Assembly: GCA_026724425.1 (NCBI GenBank)
Contig: JAIUCV010000661.1
Span: 186,001 to 250,000, forward strand
Direction of reading: 5' to 3'
From: Erythrophleum ivorense
Taxonomy: Eukaryota; Streptophyta; Magnoliopsida; Fabales; Fabaceae
DNA length: 64,000 nt
Shown: in pieces, positions 35,777 to 47,876 of the stretch
How the letters are laid out: each line of letters begins with the position of its first letter
Numbering within the stretch: the first letter of the stretch is position 1
Notes under the pieces: generated by a model
What the model was told of the DNA's origin: nothing
Seen by the model: only the letters and a program-made list of their open reading frames with translations
The model's database searches: none
Translations under genes and position numbers: made by a program

Positions 35777-36724
35777 CACCTAATGAAGCAATACCCTTTA
35801 AATGATTTCTAGGCCTCATTCTTTCCTTTTGAATATGATTCTTGACTCCTTTTAAGCCTCTTGGAGTCATCACATCATTAAAACAAAAGGCCTAGCACCA
35901 TGTTGCTTCTTTAGGTCATAATATGGAACCTAAGATACCAAATCACTTTCCATGAGTTCTAAATTTTTTCCAAGGCCTCCCTTCATTTTCATTCATCAAA
36001 TATGACTCAAGAATGGCCTTAGAAAAATTTAATACTCTCCCCCACTACTCAAAACCTCTTTGGCCGAGACATGCCTAGGTTTAGGGCTCCATGGAGTTTT
36101 CTTTGTTTTCTTGAAGGGAGAAGCCTATGGGGAGCATCTTTGGTGTCTCAAGAACTCATTTAAACTCTTAATTAGACCTTGGAAGCATCACATAAATTCA
36201 GAATTTGAAAGGTGCACTAGAAACCCTAGGTTTTGCATCTTGAATCCTAATGCCTATTTCATAGTTTTCTTTGCATATTCTTATTCCTCTCTATCAAATA
36301 CCTAATAATCATGCTTGGTTGGGCTTGAAAATCAGATCTTCCTAGGGTTCTTAGTGTAGGTCAAAATGGAGAAGAAAGGAACATCAACATAGCTACCATA
36401 GAATGCATGTTTACCTTGTTTCCTTGGTTAGTTTGGCTTGAATCTTGCTTTCTCCAAGCTCTTCTCTTCAAATCTAAAAATTTCTCTCTGTTCTTCCTTC
36501 AAAACATCCCTCAAAACTTCAGAAAAATCATGGAGAAGAAGAGGGAAAAAGAAGAGAAGAGATTGGCTAAGAGAAAACATGAAAAACAAGCAAATTTCCA
36601 TACCTAAAAGCTTGAATTTTTCCTCCTTCTTCTCTTCTCTTGGTGTGCCACTCTCCTAGGGCTTTGCTTCTGGTTTGGGGCTGGAAAATATGAAGTTGAA
36701 TGAGGGAGAGTGTGAGGTGCCACC

Positions 36725-36732
36725 TATATATA
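36725..36732 (-). promoter_or_regulatory. TATATATA box of A copy 5, donor-like site at 36603
   Basis: TATATATA lies 550 bp from the LTR 5' end at 37282. On the minus strand a TTAGGTATGG donor-like sequence follows, with the putative intron beginning at 36603, 129 bp from the box. Confidence 0.68.
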
Positions 36733-38094
36733 GCTAGGGCAAAGTGACTTTTTCAAAAATTCTAATTTTGCCCTTTATACTTTACATTTTGATTTCTCCT
36801 TCTTTTTAGCTCCTTTTTTAGAACCATCTTTTCCATTATAAAATTTAGGTTTCCAATTAAGAAAAATTCCTTTGGAATCACTCAAATCGGAGTTAAAATC
36901 TTTCTAAATGAATCCATCAAAGTTCGGGCACACAGACATTAAAAAACATCCACCGGAGGGGATTTAACTGTCCCAGGGCTTCCCATGGTTTTCAGGGCCT
37001 TCGAGAACCTCGGAGAACTCAAAAATTTGATTTAAAAAGCCCTCCTATGTGAATTCCAAAAATTTCTTGAAATTACAAAAATGCCATTACGTTTCGTAGG
37101 TTTTTCGTCAAAATTTATTTCTCCATTCTAGCCTTATTTTTCCTTCCGTCTGAGGCTAGAATTCTCATTTTTAGGATGCTAAAATGTTACTCAAATTTTT
37201 TGGGACCTTAAATAATTCATTTTGGGGGACTTGCTTTGAAAACGTGCTTGTTTTTATCGTTTAAAGAAAATTGGACATTACAAAGTGGTTGGAGAGAAAA
37301 GCAGTGGACATGTGAAAGAGTTCATACATGATGATCCATCAAGACCTATGCCTTCATGTGTATATATGTAACCTGGTGAAAGGGACATGTGTGTGATTCA
37401 GGTGAGTGAAATTACATGTGAGTGTAGTGGCGTGGTGCCTAGTATAAGTGTGACTCATGCCTCATATATCCCCTGAACCTCCATGTGTATCAATGTGTAA
37501 GTGCAAAGGCTTGTGTATGTGACTGTAGCATGATAACTCAAATAAAATACCCCGTGTGTCATCGTGCCTTCATGTGTCAAGGTGGAAGCGCTTTCTAGGT
37601 GTAAATGATTAGGTGTTACATGTGATGTGCAGGCTTTGTGTATGTGCATACTGGAGTGTGTGGTTGCTGTGTGCATCATGGAGTGGAATGCAACGTGTAC
37701 ATGAACCAATCCTATATGCCCATTCATCTCATTTATTTATTTTATTTATTTATATTCTTAAGAAAATGCATTAAAACTTATGGCAATTATTTACTCCTTG
37801 AAATTGCACACTTGAAGCTCCCATCTCTTCTCCAAATCAATTTCCCCATTTAAATTCCATTTATCTATCAAAATTTGCACAAATAATAGATAACATTAAG
37901 TATGAAAATTTACAAAATTATTTAAAAGGATTTATGCATTAAAATTTAAGAATTTTGCAAATTATTTCCTAAAGTGCAAAAAATTAGCCAATAAAATCAA
38001 ATATCCTCTAATTAAATCTATTAACCTTTAATTCACTATTAAAATGCCCAAATAAAGAGGAAAAAATATATAAAAAATGGAATTTATCATCTCC

Positions 38095-38559
38095 TCCACC
38101 ATACATCTACTTGTCCTTCAAGCTTGAATGCAGCCATTATAGCTTTTTGCTCTAACGTACACTCCATCACCTTAAAGATCTTTTCTAATTGCATAACCTA
38201 TGCCTCATCCTTCTTTGTATCAAATTCACTGTCAAACATAAGGGGATTATACTTTTTGAACTACTATATAACTTGCTTGGTAGTAAGCTGAGGCTGGATA
38301 AGATAATGTGGGAATGTTGTCTGGAACCTTGTGGGTTGAGGTTCAGGTTTAGATGAACATGGCACCTATCATAAAGGAACCTCCCTAGTAGGTACCAATG
38401 GATGTTGCATCTGAGGGGTGCTTTCTCTTTCACTTTCTCTCTTTGCTAGGGTCTTTTGAACTTGTTGGATCACCTCCTGTTGTTGCAACAACATTGCTCA
38501 TTGCTAATCCAAGCATTGGACAATCTCTCATAGAATTCCTATTACAAGGTCTTCTGGTT
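38095..38559 (-). pseudogene. Ty3/gypsy gag, middle piece of element E
   Basis: On the minus strand the frame continues from the N-terminal piece at 51503 as EPEDLVIGIL, then a glutamine-rich LLQQQEVIQQVQKTLAKRE segment. After frameshifts it reads FKKYNPLMFDSEF, QLEKIFKVMECTLEQKAI and AAFKLEGQ, ending WWRR. This is the signature order of gypsy gag before the TWEEFLxxFxxKYFP core. Three in-frame stops lie in the first 30 codons. The piece is bounded by C (at 38565) and D copy 3 (at 38089). Confidence 0.78.
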
Positions 38560-38876
38560 CTTATTGTGATGACCCTAACTTCTAATCATTGTAATTAAAC
38601 TTAAACACACAGTCATATGATCATAACCTGAGGCAAAAATCATCAAATTAGGAAAAAGTGAGGAAATTTGAACTTTAATGTTATTAGAGTCATTAACCAA
38701 ACAATTACAACCATTCATGTACATAAGTGGAACAAATCCCTAAAAAGCCTTTAGATTTATTACCCATTAATTTTCAACTCTCAAGAACCCCTTACAAGTG
38801 TTTCTAAGTCATCCTTTAATATTGCTATAGGAAAAACCAATGTTTCTAGGTTAATATAAGAGTTTAAGAACCTTTG

Positions 38877-39284
38877 CTGTGACTAAATGCTGTGCACCGT
38901 GGCTAATTGCTCTCGGGTTCACTTCTTACATCTTCATAGATTTCATCGTGACGAGTTGGAGCCTTGCCATGGGGAGCCTATGTGGCGCTGTGGTGAGAGG
39001 ACCTCCTAAAGCATACCTCACTCACCCTCGATATTGGCTGTGGCCAATGCCCCTTTACACCACGACAAATTCCTCTCTGGAACACGACTAAACTCGCCCC
39101 TCAATTCTAGCAGCAGCAAATTCCATTTCGCGCCATGGCGAATTACTCTCTAGATGACTTCCAATTTAGCCTTTTACATTTCGCCGCAGCTAATTCCATT
39201 TCTTGCTGTGATGAATTACTCTCTGTTACTCTCCCTAGGCAACTTCACCTTTATTGGCCATGGCCAAGATTATTTTGGTTGCAG
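38877..39284. repeat. Dispersed palindrome block, C copy 2
   Basis: About thirteen units such as TGCACCGTGGCTAAT, TCGCGCCATGGCGAAT, TCGCCGCAGCTAAT and TTGGCCATGGCCAAG, mostly followed by AATT(A/C)C and spaced 20-50 bp. It corresponds to the block at 20193-20617 in C copy 1, in reverse orientation. Confidence 0.65.
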
Positions 39285-40064
39285 CGAAACACCTTTTGGT
39301 CCTACAACTTCTAAAATTTTGTCTCATACACTTTAACTCTCCCTCTAATGACACCCTAGGGCCACTTTACCTTAATTTGTAAGGCTCTAATAACTTTCAT
39401 TTGCCTAATTTATCCAACTTATCTATCATTACTAGTTTAAGGCTTAAGTGTTAATTTCTACTCATCTAACTATTACATATCAGTAAGTTCATAGATTAAT
39501 GATAGAGAGAATTCATGAACTATCAACAATGATCATTCAAATACATATTCCATTAAAGGTCCTATGCATCACTAGCTTAAGTCAACATCCAATATATCAT
39601 GTGATTACATTTCCAAAAAGTAAACCTTATCGTAGGATCCACAAAATTCTACATCAGATGTTATAACTCATATATCAAATATCCATTTAATATAAGGCTT
39701 AACTCCTCAATAGATACATTATATGTCATCAAAATATAAACTCCTACAGTTGGCAACATGATTACATGATGATGCTATATAAAAGAATAACAAAATTTAT
39801 ATATACTCTACTCAAATTAGCCCAAGTGTAGCCTCCTCCACACATGGTTGGAGCTTATGAATTTTTATCCACTTGCTTCCCCTTATCCTTACCCGAAGGG
39901 TTTTCACATGAGATAGTTAGCCCTTGAAATGGGGTGAGATACAAATCTCAATAGTCGAGATAATTTTCATTTATATAATCCAATTTAATTAACATATATG
40001 CATGAATCAAAATGAACATCAGAATCACATCAGTCATATCAGCAAATGAAATGACTAGGCTATT

Positions 40065-43000
40065 TATAATATCCGGTCATCTAAAAACGAGAGAAAATGC
40101 AAGAAACGTAATGTACGGTTTCTCCATCAACGAACAAAATTCACCAGATACAAAAGGAAGCCCCCCGAAATGAATTATTTAAGGCCCTAAAAAATTTAGA
40201 AAGCATTCTAGACTCCTAAAATGAGAATCTCAGGCTCAGACGAAAAGAAAAACGGAGTTAAAATGAAGAAACAAATTTGAATGAAAGGTTGATGAAATGT
40301 AATGATATTTTCGTAATTTTGAGCAAATTTTGGAATTCACATAGGAGGGATTTTTAAATAAAAATTTTGAGTTCTCCAGGATTCTCAAAGGCCCTAAAAA
40401 CTTTGGGAAGCCCTGAGATAGTTAAAACCCCTTCGATGGACGTTTTCCAACGTCGATTAACCCAAACTTTGAATTATTCATTTATGAAGGTTTTAGCTCT
40501 AATTTGCGTGATTCCAAAGGAATTTTTACTAAATTAGGAACCCAACTTTCATAATAGAAAAGAAGTTTCTCAAAAAGGAGCTAAAACAAGTTAGAAATAA
40601 ATATGCCAAAAAAAAAGGGCAAAATTAGAATTTTTAAGAAAGTGGAAGCTTCTTAAACACTCTTTAAGTTTCTTATTTCTTCTCCCCTTCATTTGCATGA
40701 CCTATTCTACCCAAAAACTAGAGAAAACACTAGCTCTCTTGGGTGCACCATGGAGGAGAAAAAAAGAGGAGAAAAAGCAAGGAAAAGGTAAGGAATTTCA
40801 TGGATTTTCATGCTCCTTCTTCTTCCAAACTTGTTCCTCTCCTCTTAAGCTTTCTTTCCTATGATTTTATTGAAGTTTTTGTTTTTGTTTTTCAGGAAAG
40901 AATAGAGAGGAAAGTTTAAATTTGAAGAGAAGAGGGCAAGGAAAGTGAGAAACAAGTAAGAAAAGCCATGGAAACAAGGTAAAATCTTTATCCTATGGTA
41001 GCTATTCCTCCCCCTTCTTCTCCCTATTTCACCCCATATATGTAGCTGCAAGAGGGTTTGAATTTTGGACAGAACCAAGTGTGAATTCTATGAATTTAAG
41101 GGAGGAGAGTAAGAATATGCAAGGAAATCCAAGTAAAAGCCATTGATTTTCAAGATAGCAAAACTAGAGTTTCATGGGTTTCCTTGAAATTTTGATTTGA
41201 TGTAATTATTCCTAGACCTAAATAAATGTTTGAATGAGTTCCTAAGATCCCTAGAAGTCTCCCCATATGCATCCTCCATTAAGAGAACAAAGCAAATATT
41301 CATGGAGGCCAAATGCTACATAGTCTCGACCCAAAGGGGATGGGACATGTAGGGAGAGTTTTAAATTTTTTCAAACCTATTTTTTAGTCATATATGATGA
41401 ATGAAAATGAAGGAAAACCTTAGAAAAAATTTAGGATGCCTATAGAATAAATTGGTGTCTTAGGTTCCATAATCTGACCTAAAGAAGTAACATATAGTTA
41501 GGCTCTTTATTTTAATTGTGTGATGACTCCAAGGGGCTTAAAAGCAGTCAAGAATCATATATGAAAGGAAAGAATGGAGCCTAGAACTTATTTGATGGAT
41601 GTTGCTTCATTAAGTGCATTCTTGGAACCATAAAAGGGTTAATAGACTAAGTTAGTGTTTAAGGAATATGTGTGGCCTTAGAATTAATTCCATGAACCTA
41701 ATTGGCTTCCATGAATTGTGTTTAGGCCAAGAGAAATGATCTCCACCTTTTTGGGTGTGTGAGGTCAAGGGAGAGGATTCAAGACTCAAGAAAAAAGTAA
41801 GTAAATGCAAGCAAGGTAGCTCTCTCCACCTTCTCTCATGCATGGATGTGTGCTTACATTGTCTTTGAATGTGTGTATATATGTTTTAAGCTATGAAAAG
41901 TATTTTAACATAAGCATTTATTCCATGGTACCATAATGATGTTTTATGCATTCAAATAATGTTTTATGTGCTTACCTTAGTTTGCTTGAGTGTGGAGAAA
42001 CCAATAACCCTTTAGCCATAGTGAGGATGAGCCAAGAACCCTTAAAGTTAGTTGAGACAAAGTAAAAAGTCTCACAAAAGTGAGGTTAAATCCCAAGAGT
42101 AAGGTTGAGTCAAAAATCTCTTAAAGAAATGGGTGAGGATAATCCACTTACTTGGTAAGCCTATATATGCTATATATGACTGGTTCAAGTGTCAAGAATG
42201 TTTCTTGAATGCTTACATATGTTAATATGTCCATGCATGCATTTTCAAGGCCTGTATTGCATACTTTATATGTGATTAAAAGGGAGATGATCTATTAGGA
42301 TTCTTTGAATCTCATTCCCTCCTCTTCAATGTTCTAACATGCTAGGTAGACTAAGTGGACAAAGCAATGGAAGCCTACACCTTGGATGATTAAATTATAA
42401 CAAGAAAGTGTTTAAATTTTGTCCCTTTAAGGCCATATGAATGGAAAATGGAGTAATCCATCCTATGATGTTAAGAACATGTATAATTATGCTAATGTAT
42501 TATCTATAAATGAGAGCTAAGGTTATATGTATGAAAATGTGCATCTTGGACATGTAATGGCAAACTAGTATTATGGAAATGTATGTATAAATGGGAGTGT
42601 AATGGCCAAATTGAGATGCATGAGAATTGGGGACCACTTGGGTAATTCATACAAGTGATATTCATGCTTTTAAACTTGCCCAAGAGGTGCTAAACGCCAA
42701 GGGAGGTCATTTGGATACATATGGTTTCTAATATGGAACAAAATTGACCATATTGGAAACCTATACCACTTTTTGTCCAAATGAGCTCTTCTTGATTTGA
42801 AAATTGGCATGCATTTAGATCTTGTGTGAAAGCTTTTTAGGGAGTTAAAGTTCATAATTTTTGGAGGTCTATGGAATATTTGATAAATTTTCAAAGTTGG
42901 AAAATTTTCTAAAATTGGTTTAGTGTACTGTTCACTCAGGTGCAAAAATGAATTCCATCACTTAGGGGGCAAATGATGTCCAATTGTCACAAAATTTTAT

Positions 43001-43759
43001 GAGAAGAAATGATACATTTCTAGGGACTTGTGCTAACTAGAACCATCTCATTTGGATGTCTGGAGAGGGAGATATAAATTTTTGAAATTTCTATCTAGTA
43101 TTAGGCATCCAGATTGACCTAGGTTAGTGTTTGATCAGTTTTTAAGTCCTGAACGTGCCTAAATAGGTCTAAAATTATTTTTTTCCCTCTATCTAACACC
43201 TGTAGCTTTCCATATTGGTATCATTTTCATGGCTTGGATTTTTGTGAAATTAATTGGACATTTTTGAAATTTATAGCAGAAAGTTGTATCAGTACCAGTA
43301 GACAGTCAAACCTCTACACTTTTTTGAGTATCAAATGTCTTTTATGTTATGTCTCATGGACTGAACATATTTGTATCATAAAGAAGAAATCTGTATCTTT
43401 CCATAATGGTAAATAATGCATGATTACAATGTTTTTAAAATAGTTATGATTTTTCAAAGTTTGTGACAAAAAGTATGAAATTCTGGCCGAGGCTACCTTA
43501 AGGAATTTTTGTGTGTATCTTGCCTTGCACGAGTTCTAGACCACTTTTAATGATAAAAATGAGTTGTATCTATATAATTAAATATGATAACATGATACAT
43601 GAATCCATATGGCCCACAGGACTCCAAAGGAACAATTTTATCCATGGCAAAGTGCATGTACATTCATTGCTCACATGCTACCTTTCTTGCTTCATTATGA
43701 AATGCATAGAATAAGACCTAGAAATGGTATGAGGCAAGCTAGATAAATATGGTGTTACA
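40065..43759 (+). mobile_element. Family A solo LTR, copy 6
   Basis: A 3,695-bp element with start TATAATATCCGGTC (TG changed to TA) and end ATATGGTGTTACA. Left flank CTATT (40060-40064), right flank CCACT (43760-43764). It carries conserved U3, a decayed TATA region, a leader with a candidate intron (40788-40895), the CATGCATGGATG block near 41840 and the 185-bp units from 42860. It abuts A copy 7, in opposite orientation, across the 5-bp CCACT. No coding domain. Confidence 0.85.
40788..40895 (+). other. Candidate intron in the A leader
   Basis: The sequence AAAAG|GTAAGG opens the candidate and TTTGTTTTTCAG|GAAAG closes it. The length is 108 bp, with a T-rich 3' part typical of plant introns. 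The donor position is conserved in copies 1, 2, 4, 5, 8 and 9; the acceptor is less conserved. This is prediction from sequence only. Confidence 0.45.
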
Positions 43760-45048
43760 CCACTTGTAGCACCATATTTACTAAGCTCATCTTACCTCAT
43801 TTCTAAGTTCCCTTCCTTGGATCATGCATGTTTGCCAAGGAAAAAGCATTAAAAATATACATTAAGCTGCGTTACATCATGGGTAAAATTTTCATTCAGT
43901 GTCCCGTGGGCCATATGGACTCATCCATCTCATTCTCATATTAAATGCATAAATAAAACTCATAACCATCCCAAGAAGTGGCCTAGAACTCATGCAAGGG
44001 GGTGGAATGCATGAAATGCAATGGTGTAGCCTCAAGTAGGATTTCCAGATTTTGTCCCTTAATGTTGAAATATCATAACTAATTCTAGAAAATGTAAAAA
44101 TTGGGCATACTATACCACTATAGAAATCTACAGATATCTAATTTATGGTAAAAATAAATCCAGACCACAACAAAGGCTACTAGCCATCGAAAATTTATGG
44201 AACAATACCAGAGGTTGACTGTTATTACTAGTATTGCCCTTCAAATTAAAAAATTCATATCTCTCTGGTCAGAAGTCCAATTTGGGTGATCTTAGTGGCC
44301 ATGGAATGCTTATCATGTCTAATTTATTCTTGTAAAATTTCATAATAATTGTATATCATTTTTTCTAGGAATGACACATCCCAAGTTTCTGACCATATGA
44401 ACAGTGTCTCATCAGTTTAATAGAAAAATGTCAACTTTGGAAATTCATAATTAATTCCACAGAGCTCTAAATAATCTAGTCTTTGGATTCCCAAAAAGCT
44501 TGAGATGAGATCTATATGTGTGCCAAATTTCAGGGGCAAATTCATTGATTTGGTCAGATTTTGACGTTAGGTTGTGAAATGGTCACTTTTAAGCATTACA
44601 AAGGGTCCAATGGTCCATTTTGAGCTCCAAGGCAACCATGACTTGAACACGTAGGAAAGCACCAAAATGGTCTATTAAACTTGTCTCAAAGGTGCACAAA
44701 CTCACATTTCTCAAACTCACTCATCACCCTATGATATACACAAGAATGCATATGTCTAGTTTTGCCATTCCATACCCAAATCATGCTATATCATGCATAT
44801 GGTATTAATTCTCATTCATACATTATATATATGAGTATTTACACGTTCAAATGATTACATAACAATTCCATGATAAGATTACATCATATGCCATGTGTAT
44901 GGCTACAAAAAAGACAAAACTAGGCATTTTGATTTCAAACTTTTATCTCCCAATTTGGTGGCTTCCATTATCTTGTTCATTTGCTCCACCTAGCATGTTA
45001 AGACATTGGAGAGGAAGAAGTAAGATTCAAAGAATCCCAATAGCTCAT

Positions 45049-47876
45049 TGATGAATGCTAATTTTATATACATGAATCTCTTAATTTTGGCACTTTAATA
45101 ATTGAATAAGGTTTAATGGACTTTATTAGGTGGATAATTGAGTTTATTGGGCATTACTTGCACTTTAGAAAATTATTTTCAAATTTTTGGAATTTTAATG
45201 CATAAATCTTTTTAAATGAATTTTGTGAATATTCCTATTTCATCTTTTCCATTCTTTTTGTGCAGATTTTCAATGAAAATTGGTGCTTGAATGGAAATTG
45301 AATTGAAGGAGAAATGGAGCTTCAAGTTCATCATCCATCTTATTCATGAACATTCCACATAGGCACTCCACTTCATTCATAAGCTCCCACACACTCATGA
45401 GCAACCACCATATCCAAAGGAGAAAGAGACTTGGATTCTATGTGGAAAGGAACTTGGGTATAGATTATACACACTCACATGTAGCATAACCTTCACATAG
45501 CAACCCATCAATTATCATGTTTTGTTCGAGGGAGAAACAGAGAATAATAGCCACGGGTCCTAGCTAAAAGACAACATGGGAAGGAGAGAGCTATGAATGA
45601 AGGGGAGAACAACCACATACATCAACGCATGACAACTGGATGAAGCTAGGAGGAGGTTTCCAATGAGAAAAGAGAAGGAGTGCTACGGGTTAAAGCAAGG
45701 AACAGTAAAGAATATGCTAGAAAAAGCTAAAAGAATCTACAAGTTTAAGAATGATTAAAGAAGCTCAAGTTGAAAGAGTTGACGTGGGAAACTCTTAACA
45801 AGCATACATGGATTCACGTACAACTGAGCCACATGTAAAAGAGGTGAGAAAGCTCACGAAGCTAGCTAAAGAGGCAGAATGTGTTTGTGGGAAGAAAAAG
45901 CAAGTTGAATGAAGAAGAATGAGGCAGCTTACGTGTGAAGAGAAAGAAGGCACAAAGCCACGGGCTGAAGCACTTACAAGAAGCTACGTGGATGAAGTAA
46001 ATTACATGAGAAGCAGAATAAAGCTTAAGAGCACAAGGAAGCAAAATGAGAAACAAGAAGCCATGGTCATGTGAAGAGTGAAGAGAAGAAACATGAAAAA
46101 TTGAGTTGGAAAGAAACCCACGTGAGAAAAGCTAAAGGAGCTTTTAAGCTAAAACAGAGGAGGAAGCACAAGTTGTTGTGGAGTGAAAGAGCTTGGTTTT
46201 AAAGCGAAAGAGCTGAGAAGATGTAGCTTCTGTTTTGGAGAGCTAGACAAATAGGAGAGTTTCATATGGTAATAATTCAAGAACCTACATGGAGAAAACA
46301 CAAAGGAGCTTGCCACGAGTTCTGGAGCTAAATGAGAAGGAAGAAGAAGTTGGCTGGATGAACTTTAGAGACATGAAAAAAGAAATTTAGTTCTGACGTG
46401 AAGAAGCTGGAAGCAACCACGTAGGAAGCAAATGAAAAGCATGCAGTAGCTTAAGTTAAGGAATTAAGTAGAGGAATCACGTGGAAACCAAAGGAACATG
46501 TCAAAGGAACGAAGAAGCATGCAAGGCTGACATAGGAATGATTAAAGCTAAATGAGTTGGGAGCTGGGAGCTTGTAAGAATAATGAGCATGTGAAGAGAA
46601 AAAATGAGCCACGTGATTCTTAGTAAGAATTAAGCTATGAGTATAATTGAAAGAGAGACACATGAGAGGTAGCCTATGATCATAATATGGGCTGACGTGG
46701 GAATAATTACAAGATGAATAAGCTGGAGTTTAGAGAGGGCTGACTTGTATTAATGAAACATGAGCTGGAGATTGAGTGACCCAAGAAAACACGTGAAAGG
46801 GCATGAATGTGAGAAAAAAAGGCGGGTGCTGTGGGAAAAAAGGAGAAGACGAATAACACGATGTAAGACACTGAAGCTCTAGGGGTGAACAAGAAGTTCA
46901 TTAATCGATTTCTCCATGGCTAAAGCTCTCACGATCGAATTTCCTCTGTTTGATTCCTCTATGGAACCTTGAAATCTCCTTGGTGGCTAGCTGAAGATTG
47001 GATACTCCCAGATGTAGATTTGAACTCCACATTCCTTCACCAATTTGGATAATTTCTTCCTCCTTACTATTTTAATTTTAGCATTAACTCTTTTATTAAT
47101 TTGACTAGGTTTAGTCTATTAATTTAGGAATTTTATTACTGGAATTTGCTAGATTAAATTGGATTGTGGATTAGGTGTAATTTCCTATTTGATTGTTAAT
47201 TATGATCACTACATGTTTATAGAAAATTCAGATTTAGTGGCTATGCAATTTACTCATAATTTCTTCTTGATTATAGGCTAATTAATGCAATAGTTATTAA
47301 ATTAAGTGGCTGGAATTTTTGTGCAATTAATTATTTGAGGAATTCATTAATCTAATTGGTTAATTAGCATTTTAAGTGGGTTGTGCAGTAGATTCTATTG
47401 AGCAATTAGGATTGGTTATAGTGTGTTCTTGTACCTAATTTAATTAATTAATTTTTCGAGGTTTCTTGTGGTTGCAAAATCCTTAAATAAAGCGAATTGA
47501 ATCTTGGATGGTCATTCAAAATTTTTTATGGAGAATACACTAATGAGCAAGAATTTAAATCCAATTTTGGTACACTAAAAAGAGAGCAAGGATAATTGAA
47601 TTCTAAGGAGTCCATCTAAAGGCTAACTATCACATTTTCTAAATTGTTTACTTTATTTAGGCTTAAGTTTTTTGATTCTTGTCATTTGAAATTTAGTTCA
47701 ATTAAATTTTAGTAATTCAAAATCCCCTAAACAATTTTCATTTAGTAATACTTGGAATACTCTTTCACAAACAAATTAAGGTAAAAACTCCTTGGGAAAT
47801 GACCTAGGTTGCACCATTACTTACAAAATTTATTTTTCTACTTAGTTTTATTTGAGATTGCGCAACACAATCGTCA
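45049..47876 (+). mobile_element. Family D solo LTR, copy 1
   Basis: A complete 2,828-bp element with ends TGATGAATGC and ACAATCGTCA and a perfect target duplication CTCAT (45044-45048, 47877-47881), inserted in A copy 7. The 3' part reads CTTGGGAAATGACCTAGG near 47800, a phrase typical of the LTR 3' regions of Tat/Ogre-like gypsy elements. The centre is purine-rich and ACGT-rich. Minus-strand frames at 45862-46901 are the complement of this purine-rich tract and show no domain. Confidence 0.85.
45782..46795. repeat. ACGT/G-box-like motif cluster in family D
   Basis: Perfect CACGTG occurs at 46119, 46478, 46610 and 46790, and ACGT cores within GACGTG, CACGTA or TACGTG at 45782, 45815, 45931, 45985, 46395, 46418 and 46693. 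The intervening sequence repeats AGCT and GAAGAAG-type words. The partial copy 2 carries comparable motifs at 22440-23060. Confidence 0.6.

Larger units (their letters stand above)
31063..37282 (-). mobile_element. Family A solo LTR, copy 5, split by B
   Basis: Ends are TGTAACACCATAAC at 31063 and TTGGACATTACA at 37282, with a perfect target duplication AAGTG (31058-31062, 37283-37287). Removing the nested B leaves 3,462 bp. It has four 185-bp units (31366-32060), the CCACCTAGCATGTTAG block near 32490, the leader, a TATATATA box and conserved U3. No coding domain is present. It is the clearest minus-strand reference for the family. Confidence 0.9.
29681..38089 (-). mobile_element. Family D LTR, copy 3, split by A and B
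   Basis: The right end is AATTTATCA at 38089 (TGATAAATT on the minus strand) with target TCTCC at 38090-38094. The left end is near 29681 (TGATCATTTATG), preceded by TCTAC, a one-mismatch duplication with one unaligned base. The insertion cuts the gag of E. Removing A copy 5 leaves about 2.18 kb. The 3'-end phrase GTGGTGCAACCAAGATCG near 29790 aligns with D copies 1 and 2. A 29-bp phrase (CAAATAGTTGTACATAATAACTACC type) is tandemly repeated at 29700-29755. Confidence 0.72.

Noticed and set aside
38075..38100. Polypurine tract followed by a 3' LTR (TGGTGGAGGAGA before TGATAAATT on the minus strand)
   Set aside because: The purine run encodes the conserved WWRR of gag, and gag continues on the other side of the D element, so this is an insertion point and not a tract preceding a 3' LTR.
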